Of a stretch of DNA of 64,000 bases, positions 50,609 to 60,613 are shown piece after piece. The translations under genes and the position numbers were made by a program. The DNA is from Chondrus crispus (lineage: Eukaryota > Rhodophyta > Florideophyceae > Gigartinales > Gigartinaceae). The stretch is from contig NW_005178999.1 in NCBI RefSeq assembly GCF_000350225.1, forward strand, positions 70,256 to 134,255, written 5' to 3'. Every line of letters begins with the position of its first letter. The first letter of the stretch is position 1. The notes under the pieces are model-generated. The model had not been told where the DNA came from, searched no databases, and saw nothing but the letters and a program-made list of their open reading frames with translations.

Positions 50609-52790
50609 TCCGTACGGAGAACCCGAGAATACGGGCGCCAGCTGGGGCGAGTGGCAGGCACCGCGTGAGTTGCGAGGCAAGACGCCGGCGGATGACACGC
50701 TATTGTTCGAGTGGGCGCCGTTTCTGAGCGCCAAGGGTCTACGGGAGAGCCATCTAATTCGTCCTTACGCGGACGTCACCGGGGCTCTCCCCGGGGGTCT
50801 CAGCTTACGAGCTGTTTGGTCGCGTGACTTTTCCTTCCGCCTCGTTGTGGAGGATGAGCGCGTATGGTCGAGGTATCGCCGCGATGGGCGTGGACGACGC
50901 GAGAAGTATGTAGCTGCCCTCGTGCGCCTGCTTGCACGGACGCCGTGTAACCGCCCTATCCCGATCGAGTGGGATTTCGACACATGGGCGTTTCGTACGG
51001 AAGGAGACCGTGGATATGTCGCCAATCTGCGGCGTATCTTGGACACCTTGCCGGAACGCGTCGAGGAGCTGGCGGTGGGGTATTTGGCTTGGGACAAGCC
51101 TATTCTTCCTCTCCGTTTTGAGGAGTATGTCTAACGGGAAAGTAACCCGGGTTATTACGACAAGCTCAAGTTTGAGCGTCGGATGCGGAACGCTCTCGGG
51201 ATCTTTGTAGCCTACGAATGGATCGAGGCTACGACCTTTAAGCTACACTCTCGGTATGAGCGATACCCACAAATCCCGTACTGGTTCTTGTGGCATAATT
51301 GCCGACGACTACTGTATACATTAGATTTGCAATTAGATCTAGATCTCGCTGTAAGGTACGAACCTTACAGCGGGCGCGCGCACATATCTTACAGCGCGTG
51401 GCCCAGCACACGTGTACGACACGTGTGCTGTCAGCCCAATGGCTGACAGTATTACAGTGCGGGACAACCCGCACTGGTACAGTAGCACGATACTGTACTA
51501 TAGGATGATAACTTCGATTTGTATGTTAAATAGGAGGAAGGGCGCCGGCGGGGAGAGGACCAAGGTAGCTTGGTCACGACCGACGACCGCGGTGAAACCC
51601 TCCAGCTTACTCTAACTAGCCCGACACCTTCGTGCGCCTTTTAGTTTGGGACCGGCACGGGTCGGGTTGCGCGACACGCGAGCGAGCCGGGATCCGCCTC
51701 CGCCCGTCAGCGCTGGTACGTCACCCAGCGCTGGTCCGGGGCGTCGAGGCGTCGATCCGCTCGTGCGTGCGCGCGACCTACCCCGACCCGCTCTACGACA
51801 CTGCTACCGGGCCCGTGCCCGGTTCTGTGAGCAGGAGGAGTCCCCCGTCTTCCGCCGATCAAGGGTCACCGTCGGACTGTCAGCAACACCCCTCCGCCGT
51901 GGGGGGTGTTTATGCTACAGTTCTCCCAGTACGAGGTTCCCGCGGACTTCCTCGCCGAGATTCCACCTTGTTTGGTGTATTTCGGCTTGAGCCTCAACGA
52001 CTCGCCGCGTTCGCCTCGCTGGATGATTTTCCTTAGCGAGTGGATCGCAATAGTTGCGAAACGGTTCATATGGTCGTCCTTGGACGGGCGACTATATGTG
52101 TTGCCGACCATGATAATCAAATGGCTACGCAAGTTAAACTTGGATGAGGTTTTAGGCGGACCTTCGGTGTCCTCTCAGCTGACGACGCTGTTGGGGGTCC
52201 ACGACTTTGTGGATTGGCCGCGCGTGCCGTATGGTCAGGGGCATCATTATGACGGTACGGATCGGGCAAATGTTTCGCCAGGGAGACGTGAGGATGCGGG
52301 AGGGCCGGTATCCGGTAATTGGATTAGATTTGACCCAACCACGTTTACCAGTCTGCAACCAGAGCTCATGAAAGAGCGTACAGAACCCGTGGTGCTGGCG
52401 ACAGGGGCGTTGCATGTGAGTGACGCTGGTGGTAACCCTGCAGAGGGCCGGGGAGCGACGGAACCGGCAGGACTAACTCACCCCGAGTCCGCGACGCAGG
52501 GAGGTGTGGTGTCGGCACGGCGGAGGTTATTTGCCGATTTGGGCGTCTCAGAGGACGAATTACTACAGCTAGTTGGCAACGCCGACTTTGCGGCGGGCGT
52601 TAAACGCTTGAAGACAGCGGCGAGGGCGGCTATGTCTGAGCCGTTGACGGATACCCCTATGGTGTTGGGGGACTCGGCGGCGGTCGCGGCAGAGGGGGAC
52701 TCCGATGTGGACTCTGTTCCCTCTGACGCTCCGGTCGCTCCGGTAGCCGGGGTGGAAGACGACCTTGCCGATTATGAGGAATCGAATTAA
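50589..52790 (+). pseudogene. Antisense accessory ORF of the minus-strand LTR element, interrupted
   Basis: A plus-strand frame of about 520 codons lying beside the 3' LTR and polypurine tract of a minus-strand element, so antisense to it. It runs from ATG 50589 to a stop at 51132-51134, continues in the same frame to 51288, is split by the solo LTR 51289-51919, and resumes in the same frame to TAA 52788-52790. The insertion with its duplication is 636 bp, a multiple of three. The part after the LTR has VYFGLSLNDSP and EWIAIVAKRF, then SLDGRLYVLP. That block is related to HFGFACSDP...EWAWCLGNAF...SLHGRAFVQP of the 898-residue ORF at 55786. The C-terminus is acidic (PSDAPVAPVAGVEDDLADYEE). I recognise no known domain. 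It is not gag- or pol-like in motifs. Confidence 0.6.
51289..51919 (+). mobile_element. Solo LTR, 631 bp, target duplication GTTCT
   Basis: Starts TGTGGCATAA and ends TTTATGCTACA, flanked by GTTCT on both sides (51284-51288 and 51920-51924). It is related to the LTR at 55057-55726, to which it aligns in inverted orientation: a hairpin near the start, CACGTG palindromes, the TGTCAGCC...GGCTGACAGTA block, a TTAAATAGG box, then a GC-rich segment with GGGGCGTCGAGGCGTCGA. It interrupts the antisense ORF of the host element. Confidence 0.85.
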
Positions 52791-54382
52791 ATCACGGGTG
52801 TGCATCCTCGTTCAGGGGCACCCCGAGCCGACGCGTAAGGCGCCTGTTGACCAAGGGAAGAGGTGGTACGGTAGACAGTAAACGAGTCCTCTTCTTCATA
52901 TCGATCGCCTTACACCGGCGACTTTGGTCGAGCGGGGCCGCGCGCGGAGGTCACTTGCGCGGAGCGGTAAGGTACTTCCCTGGTGATGACCTCCGGTGAC
53001 GGCGGGGTCGCGGGTCCAACACGGGTTAGCGACGGCGGCATTCGCGGCGAAGCGAGAACACGGGTATGACAGGTCATGGCCGAGGACGACACGGAGCGGC
53101 ACCCGGAGGCTGCTTGCCGGAGGTGGCCGAGCTCGTGGCGGTAAGTAGATAAGGGCTAACGTAGGCCGCAAAGGGACCCTCTCCTCATGTCAGTCGATTG
53201 ACCCGGGCGCCTTCTGTCGCACGCGCGCTCCGCGTAGAGCTTTGGCGGGTGGCCAAGCCCCTTCCGAGTAACGCACTTGGCGGACGATGACAGGGGGACG
53301 AGGTAGGGCGCAGTCCAGTGACCAGAGACCCATTTCTCGAATTAATCGCCTCACCTAGGCGTTGGGTGAGAGCGCCGCACGGCGCGCTGTGGTCCCTTGG
53401 GCGGCGCGGCGCGACGGTACTGCCGACGTTGGTCGTGACGGACGGGGCCGACCAGAAGGTCACCCCGGCGGCGGCGTGTCGCCGCACGGCGGGTCGCCGT
53501 CGGGGCTTCCCAAGGATATGGACAGGGCCGGGGACCAAGGTCTTCTAGTCCTCCCGGTTCCCTACTTGCATCACGACCCGCTTCTGGCGTACACCCTCTC
53601 CGGTTGGAGCTGCGAACCGGAGGGGGATCGGCGCGCGAGAAAGCAGTGGACAGCTCACGGGGTCGTACAGCCTTGTGCTGCGAGAACGGGACGCTGTGCT
53701 GACCGACGGGGGTTTTCTGACACGGTGGGGGTGTTACCCCCAGCACAGCTGTGCTGTGCCTAGGCATTACGCGCAACTGAGACTCAACCTTGGGGCGCTC
53801 CACTGAGAGCAGTTGAAAAAAGAGAGTTGTTACAGGAAGCGGTAGGCTACAATTTTCTTGTAAAGAGCAGAGTCATGAAAATGGTTGGTGAAGATTTCTG
53901 GAACCAAATCATAGAAATAGGCGTAGATCGGGTGTGTCTGAGAAATAGACACCAATACACTAAAATCACCAACTCCATACTGTTAAGTATTTCTATACAG
54001 TACATCAGTTGACAAATATACACGATCTGCATTTTGCATAGGTTGCTCTACTGTAACAGCTCTCCATGATGAGAGGTCCTGAAAACAACGAAAAATCACG
54101 GGCTGCAAAATTTGACTTAATGGACAGCATATGGCGACCAGTTGAACGTTCTGGATCTCAATGGCTGTCAAATGGCAACCCAGGCCATACTTCGTCCGCC
54201 ATACAGTGGGACCCCCCTTCCATACATATCACGAACTTCCCACCATTGGGTCGCCAATCAACCGCAGGGTCGCCATTGAGCCGCCAACCGTTCGCCAGAA
54301 ATCCGCCTTGATTTCTACTAGGGACCGAACACGAATTGAACTTCAATTGGGGTTGAACCCCATCATTACGCCAGGATTTACC
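52791..54382. other. GC-rich spacer of the first element, then AT-richer sequence
   Basis: From 52791 to about 53800 the sequence is GC-rich, with many meaningless frames on both strands and no motifs; it is probably internal sequence of the first retroelement. Near 53800 the composition changes abruptly to AT-richer DNA. A 60-residue frame at 53827-54012 may be debris of another element. No 5' LTR was found here. Confidence 0.4.
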
Positions 54383-55036
54383 ATGCCGCCGGAATCCAGC
54401 ACTACGGACAACAGCTTCTACCACAAAGCATTCGAAAGCTGTCGCCGAATGATCAACGCTAGTATCGAAACTGAAATAAGCGACTTACTCCCCGCTACCT
54501 TGTACAGCGAAACCCCAGCCAATATTGTTACGTACTTAAAATATCTCCTTCAAGTCTCATCCCTTTCGCAACACGCAACCCTAGAAAAGGATGCTCGCTA
54601 AATCAAGCCTATTGGAGACCTATCAATCAAAGACTACGTTCAAAAGCATCGCGCGCATAGAGCAAGAATGATTGCCGCAGAATACCCCCACATTCAGCAT
54701 GAATCGACTACTGTCAAATTCATGGCCGAAGGCTTGCGCGACAACCCCTCATTTTCCGATATGATACGTACTTTCAAAGCTGCTGGCTTTTTCGTTTCAA
54801 TCTCAGCCCTTCATGACCGCCTCCTCGACGTCGAAGACGAAAACGACAAAACATACCTTATCCCACAACCTACCCCAATCCGACCGAACTATCACGGACT
54901 TGCCGAGAGGGGCCGCGGAGGAAGACCTGGATATCGCCGAGGACGTGGTCGCGGCCGCGGGAGGTATGGGCAACCCTGGCAACCATACCGTCACGGACTC
55001 GCTAACCAGCTGAACCAAATTGCGCAAGTCGGCTAA
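54383..55036 (+). pseudogene. Ty1/copia-like gag fragment
   Basis: A 217-residue frame from ATG 54383 with one in-frame TAA at 54599-54601. The central part (IKDYVQKHRAHRARMIAAEY, then KFMAEGLRDNPSFSDMIRTF) has the spacing of the copia gag helical domain. The C-terminus is an RG-rich nucleic-acid-binding tail (GRGGRPGYRRGRGRGRG). No CCHC knuckle and no downstream pol were seen. The LTR at 55057 starts 20 bp after the stop and probably truncated the element. Confidence 0.5.
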
Positions 55037-55056
55037 CTGCTCGCAGCATTCAATAT

Positions 55057-55726
55057 TGTAGCATAAACACCCCCAGCGATAGGGGTGTATGCGCAGTTCG
55101 ACCGAGACCCCGTCCGATCGGGAAGACGGGGGTGAAGCAGGACACCAGCTAACGGCACCGGGCAGCGGGCCCGGGTAGCGTGGTAGAGCGGGAACGGGGA
55201 GGACGCCGGTACGCGCGAGCGGTTCGACGCCTCGACGCCCCGGCGCGGTACTGGGTAACGATCCAGTACCGACGGGCGGAGGCGGAGCCGACTCGTGGGC
55301 GTACCGCGCGCGTCCTCAACCCGCGCTCGGTGCCGCTCTAAGGTAGTTAGCGAGCGCTACCTTAGAATAAGCGGGAAGTCGGACCTTGACGGCCGGTGGG
55401 TGACAAGTCCGTGCTTGTCCTCCTCTCCCGCCGCCGGTCCGCTCCATATTTAATGTACATAATAACCTATCATAATAGTACAGTACCGATGTACTGTAGC
55501 GACGTACTGTAGCGGTCGGTCGACACTGTAATACTGTCAGCCATCGGGGCTGACAGTACACGTGTGTGTGCGCGCTCTTCGGTCCCGCGCGTACACGTGT
55601 CCACGTGCGCCCCCTGTACTCGGGGTTACACGTGGTGGTACTGTAGAGCATCGAGCTCTACAGTAACCGATCCGATTCTGAGTTGATCTAATCTAAAATA
55701 AAGCCCCAGGGGGGGGTTATACTACA
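55057..55726 (-). mobile_element. 3' LTR of the second minus-strand Ty3/gypsy element
   Basis: A 670-bp LTR reading on the minus strand from TGTAGTATAA (55726) to TTTATGCTACA (55057). It abuts a polypurine tract at 55727. An 11-bp-arm hairpin at 55639-55665 lies 61 nt from the LTR end and matches in position a hairpin in the solo LTR at 51347-51372, with paired base changes. CACGTG palindromes lie near 55560-55610 and a TTAAATAT box at about 55447-55454. The left flank is AATAT; the matching target duplication would lie beyond the window. Confidence 0.8.
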
Positions 55727-55740
55727 CGGCCCCCCCCTTA
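55727..55740 (-). promoter_or_regulatory. Polypurine tract of the second element
   Basis: Minus strand TAAGGGGGGGGCCG directly before the LTR start TGTAG. The preceding minus-strand bases, in frame, would read VDADVPA then TAA, like the pol C-terminus VNADVHA at 60614. The pol end and polypurine tract are therefore duplicated on both sides of the 898-codon ORF. Confidence 0.75.
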
Positions 55741-55785
55741 AGCGGGGACGTCCGCGTCCACGGGTGCTTGTAGAGAGGGGACAAC

Positions 55786-58482
55786 ATGTCCCGCCACGCC
55801 GTCTATACGGTCGATTCCGCTCTCCCTGTCGACTCTGCTCCCTGCTCGCTACCCTCCGTGTTCCGTCTCGCACCTCCCTACGCGCGCGCAGGTCATTCCT
55901 CCTGCCCTTCTGGGGACGACGAATTCGTCGTCACTCCGTCACCCCTGCCCCCTTTCCGGCGCGCGATCCTGCGTGTGCCCTCCGGGCTGGTTCTCGTCAT
56001 CACCCTACTACCCCCGTCGTGGGAGTCCGTCCTCGTTCATCCGGCCTCAGCTCGGTCGGCTCCCTCTCCCGTCCTTCCTCACGGGCTCGTCAACTCTGTC
56101 GGTCGCGTACTCGGCTCGCGCGTCCCGTGTCTCCCTATGTCGTCCCTCATCCCTTCTCGGGGCGGTCCCTCGCTCCCTCTGCCCCCGCCTGGCAGTGGAT
56201 CGGACACGCCGGTTGTCTGCCCCTTGACCACTGAGGACCCCACCTCCGTCGAGGAGGGAGGTGCATCCGGGCTACCTTCCGCCGGTGCCGATGCGTCGGC
56301 TCCCTCGCCATGGTGGCCTCGACGTCCTTTCCGGAAGTCCCGGGGGGGTCACGCCTCTACCGTGTCCGACGAGTTATGCCCCCGGCCTTCCATCCTCCCG
56401 CCGCCAGATGCTCGTCCGGTGACTGGGGCCTCGGTGCCGCTTCGACCTGAATGTGTTGACGACGCGGTCGGCCCATCCGGTGGAGATCTAGTGACGGGGC
56501 CCCGCGGTGGCCCGTACCACCCCGGGGAGGGCTCGCAGGGGGCCTTTGGCAGCTGCCGGCATCCCGGTGCGCCGCGCGCTGCCCCCCGCCTCGACGAGGG
56601 CGGAGAGAGGGAGGGGTCCAACACCTCCACGAGGTGGCTGGGGGTGCCCTTGGAGCGGTCAATCCCGCTACCGCTCGGTCGCTTGACATACGCGTGGCGA
56701 CGCCATGCGCGGGCGAGCGTCACCGTGGGCGAGCTGCTGTCACGGGAGTCCCTACGTCCTGACCTTCTACGAATTCGGTCCATATACGAAGGAGGGCTGA
56801 CCGAAGAGGCCTCCTTGGCGCTGGGTCGCCTCCTCGCCGAGGGCGGTGGCGCTCCTTACCAACTACCCGACGAGATTCCTAGTGATAGGACTTTCGCTTT
56901 TTGCGTGGAAGAGGTCGAGTATGTCGACCAGATGTCGGCGTACCTCTTCCACTGGGGCCCCCGTGGTCCCCCTCGCTTCATTCTCCCGGAGGTCACCGGG
57001 CTCTACGTCGGCCCCCGTCCGCGCACTTGCTCTAAGGCGCGAGCGGCCCTCCAGAAGTCCGCATGTTCCCTCATGCGGATTCACCACATTGCCCTGGCGC
57101 CCAACGATTGGGCGACTTACCGGCACCGCGGGGAAGAGGACGGGCGCGTGTTCCCGTCCGCCGCGTTCTCCCCGGGCTTGTCGAGAAGCGATTTCCCTGA
57201 GCTTCCGCCGGTCGTAGGGGAGTCGCTCCCCTCGTTGGGAGTTCACCGGTTACTCCCCTACGTCTTGAAGCACTTCGGCTTCGCCTGCAGTGACCCGAAG
57301 CACCCGGTTTTCGATTACCTCGCGTACAACGTAGAGCGAGAATGGGCGTGGTGTCTCGGTAACGCCTTCATGAATGAGGTCTCTCTCCACGGGCGTGCTT
57401 TCGTGCAACCCGTGGGGGTACTCTCCTTCCTTGGGCGAGTGGCGCTATCCCTTCCGGACGTTGCCATGCATCCTCTCGAGCGTGGCTCACCGTGTGTGGC
57501 CTGGTCGTACTCCTCGGTACTAGACCTGATGCACCGCGCCGGTGCGGTGCCCGAACGTAATCGTCGTCCTTGGACGGACTACACGACAGGAACTCGGAGC
57601 CTCTTTCTCGCGTATGACCATCGGAGCGACTCCTTCGTGGCCCGTCCAAGCGTCCCCACCGCCGTCCCGTCCCGAGGCAAGGGAGGCGTCGGGTCTACGG
57701 CGCGCGAGGCGCGTCGGAAGCGGTATCGTGACCTGGACGGCGAGCTTCCTGCAGTCGCGTTGGCCAGGGTGAGCGTGCCGTCGGGGCTTCCCCAGGCGGG
57801 TCACGATACTGCGTCGGGGTCTCCGTTGCCCCCTCTGCCTTCTCTTGGCTCCGTCGGTTGCCTCGGTGCCCAACGGAACACAGCGTTGACCCTTGACCTA
57901 GCTCGCGACGAGCTCACCGCAATCCCCAGGTTGTCTCGCGCCCTGGGGAGTCTGGTCGATAGGGCTTGGACTGTAGAGGGACTACTCCGTACCCTCACAA
58001 GCTGGTATGTCGAACGTAGCAGAGAAGCGCGCCGTCTCGGGGCGGAACGACAGGCGTTTGCCGCAGAGCGTGACTCCCTCGCGGAGCAGCTCCGCGGCTC
58101 TCACGATGAGCTGAAGGTTCTACGAGAGTCGTCTTCCCTACAGGCGAGTGGCCTCCGGCGCGCGGCGGCCGATCGCGATAGATACCGCGGCGAGCGAGAC
58201 GCCCTCAGGGCCGAACGTGTCGCCCCGTCGGCCGTGAGCCTTCCTGGCCCTGTGCCACGCCAGGGTATTCGAGACCCTTACCAGAGTCGCGAGCTCGGCT
58301 CTTCGATGGCCGACGAACCCGCGACTTCGGTCAACCCAGCTCGCGGGTGGACAACGCATGGCGTAGTCGCCCTTCCACCGCTTCACGAGACGGAGGCGGG
58401 TGTACCGTCGCACCCTAGCTACTGCCCCTCGAGCGGGCGAGCTTCCGCGCCGCCGGCGTTCCCCGACGGGACGGAGCGCTGA
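55786..58482 (+). CDS. Antisense accessory ORF of the second Ty3/gypsy element (898 aa, novel)
   Basis: An intact ATG-started frame on the strand opposite to the retroelement, between its 3' LTR/polypurine tract and its pol. The first 280 residues are low-complexity (Pro, Ser, Gly, Arg). A compact central region (about 280-610) looks globular, with EIPSDRTFAFCVEEVEYVDQ, HHIALAPNDW, LLPYVLKHFGFACSDPKHPVF and EWAWCLGNAF...SLHGRAFVQP. A basic patch (ARRKRYRDLD, about 640) precedes an Arg/Glu/Ala coiled coil (about 735-820) and a Pro/Ser-rich tail. The EW...F...SL-GR-xV-P block recurs in the antisense ORF at 50589-52790. No known domain is recognised; a capsid-like or DNA-binding role would be guesswork. 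Intactness over 2.7 kb suggests recent selection. Confidence 0.6.
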   Translation: MSRHAVYTVDSALPVDSAPCSLPSVFRLAPPYARAGHSSCPSGDDEFVVTPSPLPPFRRAILRVPSGLVLVITLLPPSWESVLVHPASARSAPSPVLPHGLVNSVGRVLGSRVPCLPMSSLIPSRGGPSLPLPPPGSGSDTPVVCPLTTEDPTSVEEGGASGLPSAGADASAPSPWWPRRPFRKSRGGHASTVSDELCPRPSILPPPDARPVTGASVPLRPECVDDAVGPSGGDLVTGPRGGPYHPGEGSQGAFGSCRHPGAPRAAPRLDEGGEREGSNTSTRWLGVPLERSIPLPLGRLTYAWRRHARASVTVGELLSRESLRPDLLRIRSIYEGGLTEEASLALGRLLAEGGGAPYQLPDEIPSDRTFAFCVEEVEYVDQMSAYLFHWGPRGPPRFILPEVTGLYVGPRPRTCSKARAALQKSACSLMRIHHIALAPNDWATYRHRGEEDGRVFPSAAFSPGLSRSDFPELPPVVGESLPSLGVHRLLPYVLKHFGFACSDPKHPVFDYLAYNVEREWAWCLGNAFMNEVSLHGRAFVQPVGVLSFLGRVALSLPDVAMHPLERGSPCVAWSYSSVLDLMHRAGAVPERNRRPWTDYTTGTRSLFLAYDHRSDSFVARPSVPTAVPSRGKGGVGSTAREARRKRYRDLDGELPAVALARVSVPSGLPQAGHDTASGSPLPPLPSLGSVGCLGAQRNTALTLDLARDELTAIPRLSRALGSLVDRAWTVEGLLRTLTSWYVERSREARRLGAERQAFAAERDSLAEQLRGSHDELKVLRESSSLQASGLRRAAADRDRYRGERDALRAERVAPSAVSLPGPVPRQGIRDPYQSRELGSSMADEPATSVNPARGWTTHGVVALPPLHETEAGVPSHPSYCPSSGRASAPPAFPDGTER

Positions 58483-60601
58483 TCGGTCGAGTCTATCGGC
58501 GCTCCCTGCGCGTCCTTTGTTATCCCCCTTTTCTCCGTCAAGCCTTTAAGGCATTTCCTGGTCCCCTTTTCCCGACATTCGGTAGTCGCCGTTTTCCTCC
58601 TTCGCCCTTACCGGAGCGGTGTGCCGAAGAGTGGTCGGACTCTCCGCCCTCGTAACGAGGGCGGCCATACGCGCCCGCATGTACAAGGTGGCGCGTCGAC
58701 GCGCGGAACCGGCTCCCTGACCCACAGTATCTCGCTCGTACCGGAGGCCTTTGAATAAGGGAGTCGCACGGCTCCGCACTTTTGTTTCCTTTCTCGTTAA
58801 TCCTCGTTAACTAACCTCGGACGGGGTCTCTCCTCGTCGAGACAGGGGAGGTTGCGCCTAGCGACGTCGCTCCTACTCACCCCTCGATTCCGAGGGGAGG
58901 GGGGAGTAGAGAAGCTTGTCACGTTAGTCGCCTCGGGGTTCGCGGTCTCTCGCGCCCTTCGATGGGGGTGGTTTCTGCCGGACCCCCCCCCATCCCGTGG
59001 CGTCCGGGTCATGCCGAACCCGCGTCACCGGGTCGCCCGTACCGGGGTCCCTTTCGGTTCCCATTCGGGGCGGGTTCGCGCACCTTCTGACGCCGTCTCG
59101 GGGCGTCTGGTGCCCCGCGGTCCCTCTTCGTGCTCGCTGGCAGGGGCCTTCCTCCTTGCTCGTCCGAAGTCGTTGACACTATTCGTTAGTATGATCATTC
59201 GCTCGTACCATCCGTTCCGGACGGGGTCGTACTATCCTTTCGCGGAATGCGTGGAGTTTGGGGTATGGTCGCTCACGAGAGCGGCCATGTCCCCTCCTCG
59301 ATGCTTCTCCTGACGGATCCGTGACGCCGTCTGTGTGGAGCGTGGCGGCGGCGCGGTCCCGACTTCGGGGCGTCGGCGTTCCACGCTCTCGCGCTACCTC
59401 GGTCCCCGGCAGTCGGTCGTTCCGGTTCGTCCTTGCCGGGGCGACCTGTTCTCCGTATTCGACGGGGGTCGGCGCGGCGCACGTATAGCGCAATAGACGG
59501 GTCAGTAGCGTCAGTGACCGTGAGTTGGCGTTCTCCGTCGCAGCTCGCAGGCAAGCGCAAGGGTAGCGTGCGCTCGTCGTCTCCTCTACCGTAGCATCCC
59601 GGCCCGTCGTCGCTCGCGGTAGCACGGCTCGGACCCGTCGCTCAACCCGTCCGCGGTCGGACGCGTGACGGGGAGACGGGGAGGGCGAGTCGTTCGGTCA
59701 CCTTCGTGTGCGTGGGTGTCGAAATTGCGGGGCGCCCGCTCGATGCCGCGCCCCTGTCGAGCTCGCTCCTTCCTCCCTTCTGGTGAGGGGGCGAACGTGT
59801 GTACCTTCACGCGAGTATTTGTTGTACCGTCGGGCAGCGTCGTCCGGTTTCGCTCTTGCTTGGCACATGGCGCACAGTACCCCTGTGTGCTATGCACGTG
59901 CGGGTGTAATTGCCCCTGTTAATTTTCCGTTATTTTTTGGGGGCCGGCGGCGGGGTAATTTAGGGCTGACGCGAGCCGGTGTTGCTGCGTGGCGTGCCGC
60001 TCCGGTGTTGCTCGTTCTCATTCCCCGTAATTTCCCTTATTTTGGGGTATGTCCCGGCGGCGCTTTTGAAGTGTCTCGCGCGTTTTCTCGCACACTACCC
60101 ATGGGTGGTTATGCATATGGATGGGGTCATGATCCGATTGTACGTTTGGTTATCGTGCGGATTGAGGGCTCCACATGAGCCTCCCCCTTCTCGGGTACCC
60201 CGACCTTAGAGGAGGGCATTTTGGTCGCTTCCTCCGCCCGCCAAAGGGCTCCCGTGGCTCCGCTAGTGCTCGCCTCTTTCGTCGGTCGTCTCCTCGCCGC
60301 GGTTGCCGGACTTAACGGAACGGCTGGCAATCCTGTTCGGGGGCGGTCGACCGACGTTCCCTCTCCGAACGGGGTTTTGCGGTCCTCGTAACGTCGGTCA
60401 TTACGAGGGCTGAACATTTTTTTTTCAGGCAGTTCGTACTGTCCTGTTCTTATGTCTCGCGTCCCTGACGTCCGAGAGGTCAAGACGACTTGACTTGAAC
60501 ACGTCCCCGGCTGTGATCCTCCGATAGGGTCCGCCGACTTCCTTCACTTCCCCTTTTTGTCTGTTCGTGCAGGCTGGGGTTAATCCGCGAAGGAGCGGTT
60601 G
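58483..60601. other. Non-coding GC-rich spacer of the second element
   Basis: About 2.1 kb between the antisense ORF stop and the second polypurine tract. Frames of up to about 150 codons occur on both strands but show skewed composition and no motifs. The interval probably holds the 3' end of the antisense transcript and untranslated retroelement sequence. Confidence 0.45.
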
Positions 60602-60613
60602 AGGGCCCCCCCC
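60602..60613 (-). promoter_or_regulatory. Second polypurine tract, directly after pol
   Basis: With the pol stop, the minus strand reads TAAGGGGGGGGCC, identical in its core to the tract at 55727-55740, but no LTR follows it. It may be an internal (central) polypurine tract or the duplicated boundary of an inserted module. Confidence 0.6.

Noticed and set aside
55057..58482. Plus-strand retroelement with 5' LTR followed by gag
   Set aside because: The sequence next to the LTR is purine-rich on the minus strand (polypurine tract), not a primer-binding site. It also matches the end of the minus-strand pol, and the ORF has no gag features.
58483..60601. Several 80-150-codon ORFs on both strands
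   Set aside because: Long frames are expected by chance in GC-rich DNA. They are Arg/Pro/Ser-rich and mutually overlapping, without motifs.
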